Shown here piece by piece: positions 12,201-21,724 of a stretch of DNA of 64,000 bases. Under the pieces are notes generated by a model. That model did not search any database. It saw only the letters and a list, made by a program, of their open reading frames with translations, and was not told the origin of the DNA. A program made the position numbers and the translations under genes. The DNA is taken from contig JAMXSV010000017.1 of the NCBI GenBank assembly GCA_027559495.1, positions 186,001 through 250,000 of the forward strand. Direction: 5' to 3'. Origin of the DNA: Aurifilum marmelostoma (taxonomy: Eukaryota; Ascomycota; Sordariomycetes; Diaporthales; Cryphonectriaceae). Each line of letters opens with the position of its first letter. Position 1 is the first letter of the stretch.

Positions 12201-13151
12201 GTGAGCTTTCCGTAGGTACAGAGGACGATGTCATGGTCAAGGACCTCCTCAACCGACGTGGATCCCTTGATGCCTCCATGAAAGACGATCGTCTTGAGCT
12301 GATATTGGGGCTTGATCTTCGTCTCAATCTCGCTCTGCCACTGTCGCAGTAGGGCGAGCGGGGCAACGATAAGTGTCGTCTTGCGGGCACCATCCAGGGA
12401 CGGACGAGCAGCAATCAGGGCCAAAGCTTGGATAGTCTTACCCAAGCCCATACCGTCTGTAATACATGAGTAGTAGTGGGGGTCAGCAAGCGGATAGGAA
12501 ACCCAAAAGTCAAATCTGGGCATCGGTGGCAATGACTAACCTGCAAGGAGACCACCTCGCTTGTTGGGATCCTCCTCCTGCCGAATCAGCCAGGTCAGGC
12601 AGACCTTCTGGTGCTCCATCAATTGGCAGCGCATCTGGCGTGGCGTCTGCACCCTCTGCTCTCGAGGGATGTTGATGGGAGGCAGGACTAGCAGGTTTCG
12701 CACGTCCTGCTGCAGCTCTCGATGAGCTTGCCGAAAATGTTCGCTATTCGGGTCCATGGTGACGATGTGAGGATAGAATGGCGAAGGACTGGCTTCGAGG
12801 AGGTGGTCAGAAACCGGGTGAGAATTGGCAGCTGGATCACTGCTAGTGGCAAGGTGGGAGGCAGAAACAGAAGGAGCGTCGGGGGGCAGCGTCAGAAGTG
12901 GTATGACGAGGGGGTTCGAGGTTGGCATCAGGCGAGATGCGAGGAAGGTCATCGGGAGAGGGGCGAGAAAAGGAGGAGGGAGGGAGAGAGGAGGTGTTTT
13001 TAGGAGGGCGCCCGTCGTCGTTGGGAGACTCGCCAGGCAAGGCAATGCCTGAACGAGGGCGAGGGGTGGAGGAGCTTGGTCCGCCGGCTAGAATGTAGTC
13101 GGCGACCAGCCGCTGGCGGCGAGGGTCGGTGGGGTTGGTCTGTCTACTCAT
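9219..13151 (-). CDS. RING-containing SNF2-family ATPase (Rad5/Rad16/Uls1 group)
   Basis: Nuclear DNA translocase with a putative ubiquitin-ligase RING. Exons run 13151-12541, 12456-9583 and 9451-9219 (introns 84 and 131 bases), about 1238 residues if one base in a six-G run at 12881-12886 is discounted (see findings). Walker A DGMGLGKT lies near residue 204 and DEAH-box DEAHNIKN near 320. A C3HC4-like RING (CPIC...CGHSLCPEC...C...C) at about 527-578 sits between the helicase lobes, the hallmark of this group. The C-terminal helicase lobe (KTLIFSLW through DRAHRIGQ) is complete, with intron 2 inside it just before EPFWNP. Long acidic linkers carry PIDLDDDD and [12 protein letters not shown], matching SUMO-interacting motifs, which favours a Uls1/Ris1-like SUMO-targeted role over Rad5 or Rad16. 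A polyglutamine stretch lies in the linker. Confidence 0.88.
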
Positions 13152-16100
13152 CTTGGATGAGTGTTTCGCTGAAAGCACCTGGTCGTGGAGGATGGCGGAC
13201 CAGGTGCTTATTTGTTTGTGGGAAAAGGCGACGAGACCAAAGAGGTTGTGGGTAGGGAAGGGGGCCTGTTATGTAGGGAGGTTAGGTTCAGGCAAGACGC
13301 GGTGCGCGTAAACAAATAGATCGAGAGGGTTGGCACAAGCCACAGGATCGAATGCTCAAAGTGTGAAAACAAATTCAGTCAGGGCCGGGGTTAGGGGCAG
13401 GTGTAGACATACAGGCTGAGAGGATCGTCTCACAGGGCTGACGCCTATTCCAGACGAAGTATGTTGACAAGAAGATGTCTCGAAGGTGATGGAAGATGTT
13501 GGAAGACTTTTTGCCCCGAGGAATGAGTCTATGTGTTGTTACTCGGGGGGGGGGGGGGCGTGGTTGGGAGGAGGAGAGGTAGGACGGTTGCTCACCGGAG
13601 AAGAAATAGGGGTGCTAAGTTGATCTCGTACCTGGGCTACGAGGCTAGTAGGGCGAGCTCAGATGTGAACCATATCAAGAGAATGTTTGAGATCGATGGG
13701 TGCGAGGGGGCAGGTGGCGGACAGCTGAAGACTGTGCAGCAAAATGGATAGGGCTTGCCCGGGCATGTGGTTAGGAGTTTGAAGGGGCACGAAAATATTT
13801 TCAAGGCTAAATATTCTGTGGCAGATGTGCAAAACTGCCTGAGAACAGTTGTGGAAGGCACGAGTTTCATTGGGGAAGAAACTATGGTGAAGGCAAAGTG
13901 AGAAGGACGTGAGAAAGTTATTCGAAAGGGATGTTGAGGATCAGAAGGGTGAATGTGAGGTAAATGATGTTCGGCCTGGGAAACATGCGTAATAAATATT
14001 TCTCAGTAAGGGAATGAAGATTTGAAAGTGAAAGACTATAATAAAGGTTATATCTAAACGAAATATGATCGAAGTGAGATAATCGTGAGGGAGATCGCTG
14101 GAAGCCAGAAACTACTGGAGAAACCTATGTCTGGAGGGGAATTAGACGTAAGGAAAATCTCCAACAAGTGCGGTAGGAACCAGGAAACAGTGACTAGATA
14201 ATCAGGTCTGTACGAAAGTCACGACAAGGTCTACGTTTGTGGAAAGAGTCTCTGTTCGTACAATTCGTGACAAAGACAAACTGTTCAGGGAGAGGGCCAT
14301 GTCTGTATATTAATTAGAGGTCAGGTTTAAGGTGTCAAGCATAGCCGGCGTCCTCAATCTGGTTGGGTTGCAGCTCGACGTGGACGGGTAGGCAGCAGCC
14401 CACGGGCAGCGCACCAAAGTCAGCAAGGGAAGATGAAAGCCTCCCAGCTGAAATCATCGTGGGGTTGGACCGGTGAGTATGGCTTTGTCAGTCAACGCAA
14501 TTCCCCCCGTGTTGCTTAACTTGGAGCAATGACAAGCACAACGATGAGAAGCGGCAGCCCTGTTCCTCTGGTCCGAATAAATAGAAAAAGGCCTAGGAAG
14601 AGGTTTGCCCAGGTACTGGATCATTAGCAGAGCAGACACATTATACAGAAGAGCCAATTCAAGGGGATTTACGATGGGAGGTGTGATATGTCAGAAGATC
14701 AAGCTCGTCAGACGGCGTAAAGGAAGTGACCATTGGGATGGCTGCTCCAAAACACAAGCCTCTTCAACACATGGAAGAGTGAGATTCTGGCTCTGGAATC
14801 CCCAGGTAAGTGGCCAGGTCAATACAGAGACAATTTTCTTCAATTCTAGTTCAAAGTCTTGTAACAATTCTAGGCACATTCTTTGTGGATCTAAGTCAGG
14901 TTTGACTCAGACTTCCAACGTTCTGCCTAATGCCTTTATTCTCAACTGTATCGCATTGTTGCTGATAGGAGGACTGTTGCTCCACGTTCTAATAGTGGTG
15001 GCTAACTCTGATGATTGATATTGACCAATGGCATCAAGGCTGCCCATTATGTTGAGAAGTTGTGTCTCTTATAGATGTTGAACTATCTGCTTCTTCTTTC
15101 CAGCTCATGCCTGACTCTTCAGGTGTGAGGTAAATACCCAATGACATTGGTGATCTTCTTGAAACACTATGTGTGTAGTAAAATCTTCTCGAACGGCATG
15201 GGCTACAGTGGTCTCAAGAGGCCCTGTTCGCAAAACATTGACACTTAGTAGACAGCCACTAACTGTGATGCTGCCAATCAATGTTCATCATCATTTTGAC
15301 CACCTAGGTAGAGTTTCTGGACCATTCAGTACCTTTAAGCTTGCAGGGACCATTCCCAATAGAGAAACATCCATTGTCCACTGCTTGAGATCATGTCAAA
15401 GAACCAAGATATGTCTGCATGTTGAACACTTTGAGTTGTAAGGCAAGGGGGAAATTGGTGGCACTCTAGCAGAAGAGGCCTCAGTATTCCCGAGTACCCT
15501 CAGCATCGACCAAAGTATGACTGGAAGTCAGAATCAGGTTAGTGATCGATTAGCACCAGGGCGATATCGAGGTGCGATCCAAGATCGTGGACGCAGTTGC
15601 GCGTTCACGCCAGGATATCACCCACGGCGGCTTCCAACACGTTGGCGGGCGGAAGAGCAGCCCGTGTGACCGAAAATCTCAAAAAATTAGTTATCTTTCA
15701 CAAGTTCCTGTATGGCACCCTGAGGTGTGATTTCTGACAACTGCAGGCGAGATCGTGGATCAAAAAGCATATGACTTTGTCTGCTCTGCCTTGTCTGGAC
15801 ATCGTTACTCCCTTGCTGTACAGATTGACGTCGTTTGTCTGCCCTAGCGTCCCCGAGTTTTATTGCTTGGCGTGAAGTATTCTACTCGCGTTCGTGTGCC
15901 TGACATGATCAGCACGCAATGCCTAATGTGGATCACCAAACTCGTTGTGGTATTCACCGAAAGAAACTCAACCCTATGGTACGCCCTTCTCCGTGTATTA
16001 TGATGATGCCTCACTGCCTGTTGTCATCTAGAGTACACGTCGTCTCTCAATAGCGACGAACTTTAACCTCTAGAACTCTTGTAGCTGTGTGTCAAAGGCT

Positions 16101-17341
16101 GTTGTCCTTGGTGTCGCCAGCACCAGCCTCGGCACGAAAATCCGCCCGACTAGGATCAAATAGTCCAGGCAATAGAGGTGATGGGCTGGCCGCTGTCGTC
16201 ATCCGGAGGAATCATAATATCAGCAGCTGTGGCTTGAGCACCCCTGGTCTGGCCGGGCAGCCAAGCTTTCTGGGCCGATCAAGCTGCAGGCTGCGTGGGA
16301 GGGTTGCCTCCGCTGCAGGGGCCCCAGGCCGAAATTGGCAAGCTAATCTTGCGAGCGCAAAAGTCCGAACTGAACACCAACCAAGAGCTTGCTTTTTGCG
16401 TTGTTCTTTCGCGGGAAGCAGAGGGCTGTTTCGGGATGCGCTCTGGTTCTCTTCTGGCCCTCGTCAGTCTCTGACGGTGGGGGCTTCACGTATGATGGAG
16501 GTAGCAAGCCCTGGCAAGGATGTCAGCGCCAATGAGGGTGTAATTTGGAAGGATGCAGTGTACAACTGTTTCTACATGCAGCTCAACCGCACTCTGATAC
16601 GAGGTCTTTGTTTGATGTAGGATGCTGGCAGGAGAGGAAGAGAGAGGGCTGGAGAGGGGAGGAGTGCGGTGTCTCGAGACAGATTGTACTGCAGTGTACC
16701 ATCCATGTCAGGCTGAATGAAATGAAGGAAGATGTCGCTCCATCTGACATGCCCTAATACGGGCAAGATCTCTGTACCTAGAGTGCCCATGATTGGTGGC
16801 AACCCATTGAGATGCAAGTGAAGGGCAATAAATCCATGCGGGTCCTTTCAGAGACGCGGCAGAAAGGTTAAAACAGAGCTGCCAACAGATTGGGTTTAGA
16901 CTAATCTCTTCGACGTGCGAGTATCGGCTTTAGCAGGCGTTGGACGAGGGCTGGAGCCCATCTGTACTACGGTACTTAGTGTATAAGTACTAGATAGTAC
17001 CAGCATGCATGCATGTACATGCATATATGGGAGGCCTGCTGTACTGGGTTTACTCTACAGTCCCTGGACATGTGTTCCTGGTTTTGAACACTTGGCTTGG
17101 TTTTTTTGCCCCCAAAATTAATTGTTGGCTTTTGTTTTGTGACACGCATTTTTTCTTTCTTTCTTCGATTTACATTCATCAGTGTCAACATGAAAAGGAC
17201 AGGGCGCTGAGACGGAGATGCTCTCTCTCGTGGCTACGAACCCTGGTCCTGATCGCTACGAACCCTATAGCCCTACAGCTCAGAGCTGCAACGTCTGAGA
17301 CACGTCCATTTCTCGGAGCGACCCCACTGCCCTGTGACGCC
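13152..17341. other. Gene-poor region upstream of the glycosyltransferase
   Basis: About 4.2 kb with no gene I can support. It contains a 14-G run at 13545-13558, purine-rich sequence to about 14150, and a 27-base alternating purine-pyrimidine tract at 17003-17029. Frames at 14605-15018 and 16087-16620 (177 residues) have no family features. No TE termini, tRNA or 5S motif was seen. Confidence 0.5.
13545..13558 (+). repeat. Poly-G run (14 bases)
   Basis: Fourteen consecutive G in the promoter-side flank of the SNF2 gene. Run length in an assembly is unreliable for such tracts. Confidence 0.9.
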
Positions 17342-18916
17342 ATGGGCTCCCCTCTCGTGACGCTCGCTGCGTCCAAACGGTCCAGACTCGTCACATCCCT
17401 CATCTTTGCCACATTTGTCGTCTTCTTCATCTCGAGAGTCCGTGAGCCTGGCGTCCTGCTGTTTGGCCGACCAGTATCCCAGATCCCGGTGCCGGACCAT
17501 GGCTCAGCCGACGCGTACAACGGCCCACGGTTCGAGCTCTTCGGCATCCCAGACTTCGGCGCAGCCGTCGAGGTCACCACACTGAATGTCAAAGTCAAGC
17601 AGGACGTGGCGACCAAGGGCAGCCCGGCCTTCGGGAACGGCCACAAGCCCTCTCCTGTCCAGCATGCGAGACAGGAGGATGGCAGCAACGATGGCAGTCT
17701 CTGGAACCCCTACCAGCGCCAGCTGCCCATCACCATGCCCAAGCTGACGACACACCACCTCGACGCCCCAGACTTCAATACCACGGACCTCGAGCAGCCA
17801 GCCCCCGGCACACCCCTGGCATCCATCACCCTCGACTTCCCTACCAAGAAGCCGCCGCCCGACGCGTCCAAGATGATCTTCGGCGTGGCCACAATGCTAG
17901 ACCGCATGCCCGAGAATCTGCGCAACTTTCAGCACTGGGCAGCGCGCACCAACGCCCGTTTCGTTGTCGTGCACGAGCCGCGCAACGAGACCCTGCGGCC
18001 GGGCGAGCCCTCAGCCGAGGAGATGGTGCAGCTGTACAAAAGCGCAGGGATTGAGCATATTGTGCTGGTAGAGAGGGACCAGGGCTGGGGCGAGCGCTTC
18101 GTATCGATGCTGGCCGAGCTGTACGACCTCATGGAGCCAAAGGCAGAGTGGGCGGTGCTGATGGATGACGATACCTTCTTCCTCGACCTGGACACTGTAC
18201 AGGCCATGCTGGCTAAATACGACGCCTCTGAGCCGTGGTACGTTGGCGCCCTGAGCGACAACAAGTGGAACATCAACAACGGCGGGCTCTACGCCGTTGG
18301 AGGCGGTGGCATCTTCCTCTCGCGCCCGCTACTGGAGACAATGCGACCATTCGCAGACAGCTGCTTCCCCCAGGAGGGGACCACGGCCGGCGGGGACACG
18401 CTGGTGGGCGCATGCATCCACCGGCACACCACGACCAAGCTAAGCCTCGAGCACGGGCTGTACCAGCTGGACCTGCACGGCGACGTGACGGGCTTCTACG
18501 AGGCGCCGAGACGGCAGCCGCTGAGCGTGCACCACTGGAAGAGCTGGCACCACCACGACATACCCGCTGTCGCGACGGTCTCCAAGGCTTGCGGGCGGCC
18601 GTGCGTGCTGCAGAACTTCCGCTTCCAGGACGGGTGGCAGGTGAGCAACGGATTCAGCATCGTCAAGTACGGCTACGACGAGACGGAACTGGCGGCGCAG
18701 CACCCGCAGGCGATGGAGCACACCTGGAAGCACACCGAGTGGGAGATCGAGGACAGCTGGGACTACAGCCTCGCGCCGCTCAAGGACAGGGACGAGACTA
18801 AGGTGCAATTCCTGATGGAGAGGAGCGTCGTCGGGCTGGATGGTATCGTTGCGGTGTACTATGTCAGGAGAGAGAACGGTATTGGGAAAGGGCTGATCCG
18901 GATGATCTGGCGCTGA
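17342..18916 (+). CDS. Type II membrane glycosyltransferase, GT31/Fringe-like
   Basis: Predicted Golgi glycosyltransferase of 524 residues in one exon. I start at 17342 because a basic stretch and single membrane anchor follow immediately (about residues 15-35, LVTSLIFATFVVFFI), giving type II topology; the open frame extends further 5' but without such a signal. A low-complexity stem of about 150 residues precedes the catalytic domain, which begins near IFGVATMLDRMPENL. MDDDTFF (Asp275-277) is the metal/nucleotide-sugar DxD motif. GGLYAVGGGGIFLSR and GGDTLVGACI resemble Fringe and GT31 galactosyl/GlcNAc transferases. Fungal members are poorly characterised, so donor and acceptor are not assigned. 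Confidence 0.85.
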   Translation: MGSPLVTLAASKRSRLVTSLIFATFVVFFISRVREPGVLLFGRPVSQIPVPDHGSADAYNGPRFELFGIPDFGAAVEVTTLNVKVKQDVATKGSPAFGNGHKPSPVQHARQEDGSNDGSLWNPYQRQLPITMPKLTTHHLDAPDFNTTDLEQPAPGTPLASITLDFPTKKPPPDASKMIFGVATMLDRMPENLRNFQHWAARTNARFVVVHEPRNETLRPGEPSAEEMVQLYKSAGIEHIVLVERDQGWGERFVSMLAELYDLMEPKAEWAVLMDDDTFFLDLDTVQAMLAKYDASEPWYVGALSDNKWNINNGGLYAVGGGGIFLSRPLLETMRPFADSCFPQEGTTAGGDTLVGACIHRHTTTKLSLEHGLYQLDLHGDVTGFYEAPRRQPLSVHHWKSWHHHDIPAVATVSKACGRPCVLQNFRFQDGWQVSNGFSIVKYGYDETELAAQHPQAMEHTWKHTEWEIEDSWDYSLAPLKDRDETKVQFLMERSVVGLDGIVAVYYVRRENGIGKGLIRMIWR

Positions 18917-20283
18917 GGAGGGGTTTTGCCCGAAAATGCAAACAGACACGGAGTCTCTGACTCGGAAGAAACGAAGGCGACAAGAACGGTCTAGAGCAAC
19001 CCTGCTGCCGAGACATGAGCCCTGGGTTTTGTTACCAAGGGGATGGGCTCTTTTGACAAAGCTTCGGTACGGAGGTCAAATCGGGAGAAGAGCTGCTCGT
19101 GAGACCAAGTGTTTAGCACAGGCTTGAGGAGCGTTCAGACCCTTCGCAGAACAGAAGCACCTGGATGCGCGAGCACGATCCTGGCACACTGTACACACAA
19201 GGAACGCCGAGATGGACTGGCTATTTTTTGAGTACCATCGCGTCAGCCATCACGAAATTATGAGGACCAGCACGGTATAATTACGCGGGCAATACTCCAG
19301 AGCATTTTATTAAGGCTTCATCAATATACAATTGTATCATTATCCCATCATACACATCTCGGATAACGGGATCCGACCCCAACCAGAAGTCATGCCCGTG
19401 TCTACCAAAACCGCTCAACCCTACGCTGTTGTTCACATGCATGGGATTTTCACGGCAGTGACTCCCATGGGATCCCTCCTTCTAGCTTCACCTTCCTAGA
19501 CACTTGCCTTGCCCTTGCTTCCGGGCACCTTCTACTCGCGTGTTTGAGCGCCCGTGAGCAGAAAAGCTCCTCGTTCTTTCCCACAGTCGCCACCAGCGGG
19601 CATGACTTCTTCCGGTTGTACATGTCCATTCTCCTGGGCTAGAGTTGTCCACTGCTTGACTTGAGGCAGGTGACGCATTGACGCGACAAAGGAGCTCGTC
19701 CACTCTTACGTTGCCCTCACTTGGCTCCTCCTCATTAAGAAACAGAAAATGGAAACGGAGGTGTGCCACGATGCACTGATGGCCCGAGCGGGATCTGTTG
19801 CATCTCACGGTCCTCAGTTAGAAGGTGGCATACACCAAAGCAATGGTACTGCTGGAGTACTTCGATCCTGCCTCCTCGGGCGAGACGGAAGGTGGTTGTG
19901 TGTGTAGTATGGAGGCTAACCAGGGACACGACCGCTCCTGCACGTTGGCGATTCGACTTTTGAAGAAGGCACCACTCAACGAGAATCAACACAGAAAAAC
20001 AAACCTCTCCCCTTCACTTCTGTTGCTCTGTCTTCTTCTTCTTCTTCTTCTTCTTCTTTTTTCCATCCGTCCGTCTCTCTTCGTCACCACCCACTCCACC
20101 CAATTTTGGAACTTCCATCACCATCGTTTATCTTCCACCACGCTCTTCAGCATTTCATTTCCATCAGTAGACTTTCCTTCATCTCATCTTGCTCTTTTCG
20201 CCCTATCTCCTGCTTGCTTCTTGCTGAGGAGCCTCAAAGCACTGTCTGCTCGAATCGTCTCAGACTCAATCCCATCCGCCATC
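18917..20283. other. Spacer with pyrimidine-rich leader of the Cys-rich gene
   Basis: No gene seen from 18917 to about 19990. From about 20000 to the ATG at 20284 the plus strand is strongly pyrimidine-rich, including a TCT repeat at 20031-20057, typical of a fungal promoter or 5' leader. The minus frame at 19488-19808 shows no recognisable features. Confidence 0.6.
20031..20057 (+). repeat. TCT trinucleotide microsatellite
   Basis: About nine TCT units in the likely 5' leader of the Cys-rich secreted-protein gene. Confidence 0.85.
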
Positions 20284-21352
20284 ATGTTCAGCCCAGCTAC
20301 GATTGCGACCATCGCACCCTTCATCCTGGGGCTCGCCCAGGCATCAGCCGTGAGTTACCCTTCTCTTTCCTTCAGTCCTACTGCGTCGCATCCTCATCCC
20401 TAATCCTGATCCCCCTTCTTCCTTGCAACAGGTTGAAGTGCCTCGCGAGGTGCCTCAAGATGTCAGCCTCAATCCTGCCAGCCCCGCCCTTGTCCTTGGC
20501 GGTGGCTATGACTGCTATCCCTACAACGACGGTGATTGTTACAAGAAGTACTGGGACCAGTACAAGAAGTGTCACCCGTACGACAAGCCTTGCTACAAGG
20601 ACTGCCATGACTACGACGATTACAATGATCACTGCAAGAATTACGACAAGAGTTACGGCAAGTGCTACGACAGGTGCTACTACGACTACGACGGTTGCGA
20701 CAAGTACCAGGACTGCCACAAGGACGACGACTCGTGCTACAAGAAGAAAAAGGAGGAAGACTCCTGCAAGCCCGATGACGACAAGTGCCGGGACCGACAC
20801 CCCTACCCCGACGACTTCTGCAAGCCTTGGGACTGGGACTGCCACAAGAAGAAGCACGAAGACAAGGACTACGAGTGCCACCCTCGTAAGGACAAGGACT
20901 GCTACCCTGACTACCCTGAGTACCCCGACTATGATGACGATGATCACGAGGAGGATCCTCATCACCCCAAGGGCTACGTCAAGGTTGTCTACCACGGCCC
21001 GAAGGGGCACTACGAGCAGCAAGTCTGGCCTGATGGCGACGAGGCCTGGACTGGTAAGTGAACTGCCGTCTCTATATCTTCCTCTCCTGGCCGGCCCTCC
21101 GTCTGTGAAGAATGGAACAGCAAAGCTAACCTTCTCATAGATCATGACCACTTCGTGGTGGAGTACATCAAGTACTACCCCCAGAAAGAGGACAAGAACG
21201 TGCGCTGCCTTCCTATGAAGTCCTGGTTCCCTTGGACCCCGCTTCCGATTGAGAAATACCAGGAGAAGGTGGAAGAGTACGGCAAGAAGGTTCGCATCAT
21301 CAAGCTGAAAGAGCCCATGCCGGTGGAGGTGATCCGCTGTGACTTCCCCTAG
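20284..21352 (+). CDS. Secreted Cys/Tyr/Asp/Lys-rich protein of unknown function
   Basis: I do not recognise this family. Three exons (20284-20349, 20432-21053, 21141-21352; donors GTGAGT and GTAAGT) encode 299 residues. Exon 1 is exactly the signal peptide (22 residues, ending QASA). Exon 2 holds a long region of irregular short repeats such as DCYKKYW, KPCYKDCHDYDD and GKCYDRCYYDYDG, with 17 cysteines usually 4-10 residues apart in a background of Asp, Lys, Tyr and His; two more lie in exon 3. A Pro/Asp-rich stretch leads to a less biased C-terminal domain of about 90 residues containing charged KYYPQKED and SWFPWTPLP. The make-up suggests a disulfide-bonded or metal-binding extracellular or wall protein; an effector role is only speculation. 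Confidence 0.85.
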
Positions 21353-21724
21353 GCACGTCGTCGTCGATTCCTTATTCCATTCTTGTCTTGTTTCCGTTTA
21401 TTGGTCATGTGCGTCTGGCGAATAGTGGAGGTGTCTATAGCAAAGGGCGATGGCCTATGGCTGTCTTCGGCTAGAGGGCGCTGGTCACTGATACTGTAGG
21501 CATGAGATTGGTCCATCCTAGAACGACTCGAGCAATCAAACTTCCTTCATACATCTACTGTCTCCCGCTTCTCTGAGCTCATGAATCCGTGCTTCCGCAG
21601 ATGTACATTGGTTCCAAATCCATTGTATGCATACAGTATTATCATCTTAGTCTTGCCATAATCTACACCACCATGGTGTTTGACCCATCTTTTGCCACTA
21701 TACCTGAATTACTCTGTCCATCGA
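21353..21724. other. Short spacer between convergent genes
   Basis: Shared 3' flank of the Cys-rich gene (plus) and the transketolase-like gene (minus). No feature seen. Confidence 0.6.

Noticed and set aside
14605..15018. 137-residue frame ending in a hydrophobic helix
   Set aside because: Lone helix at the end of a featureless frame; no supporting splice sites or family.
16087..16620. 177-residue plus-strand open frame
   Set aside because: No recognisable domain and Ser/Arg/Gly-biased composition; treated as chance.
17009..17341. N-terminal extension of the glycosyltransferase
   Set aside because: Frame is open but Cys/Trp/Phe-rich and would place the type II anchor in the middle; ATG 17342 fits much better.
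20106..21140. 344-residue plus frame and 257-residue minus frame over the Cys-rich gene
   Set aside because: Thr/Arg-rich and Val-rich shadows produced by the repetitive GAC/AAG/TAC codons of the real gene.
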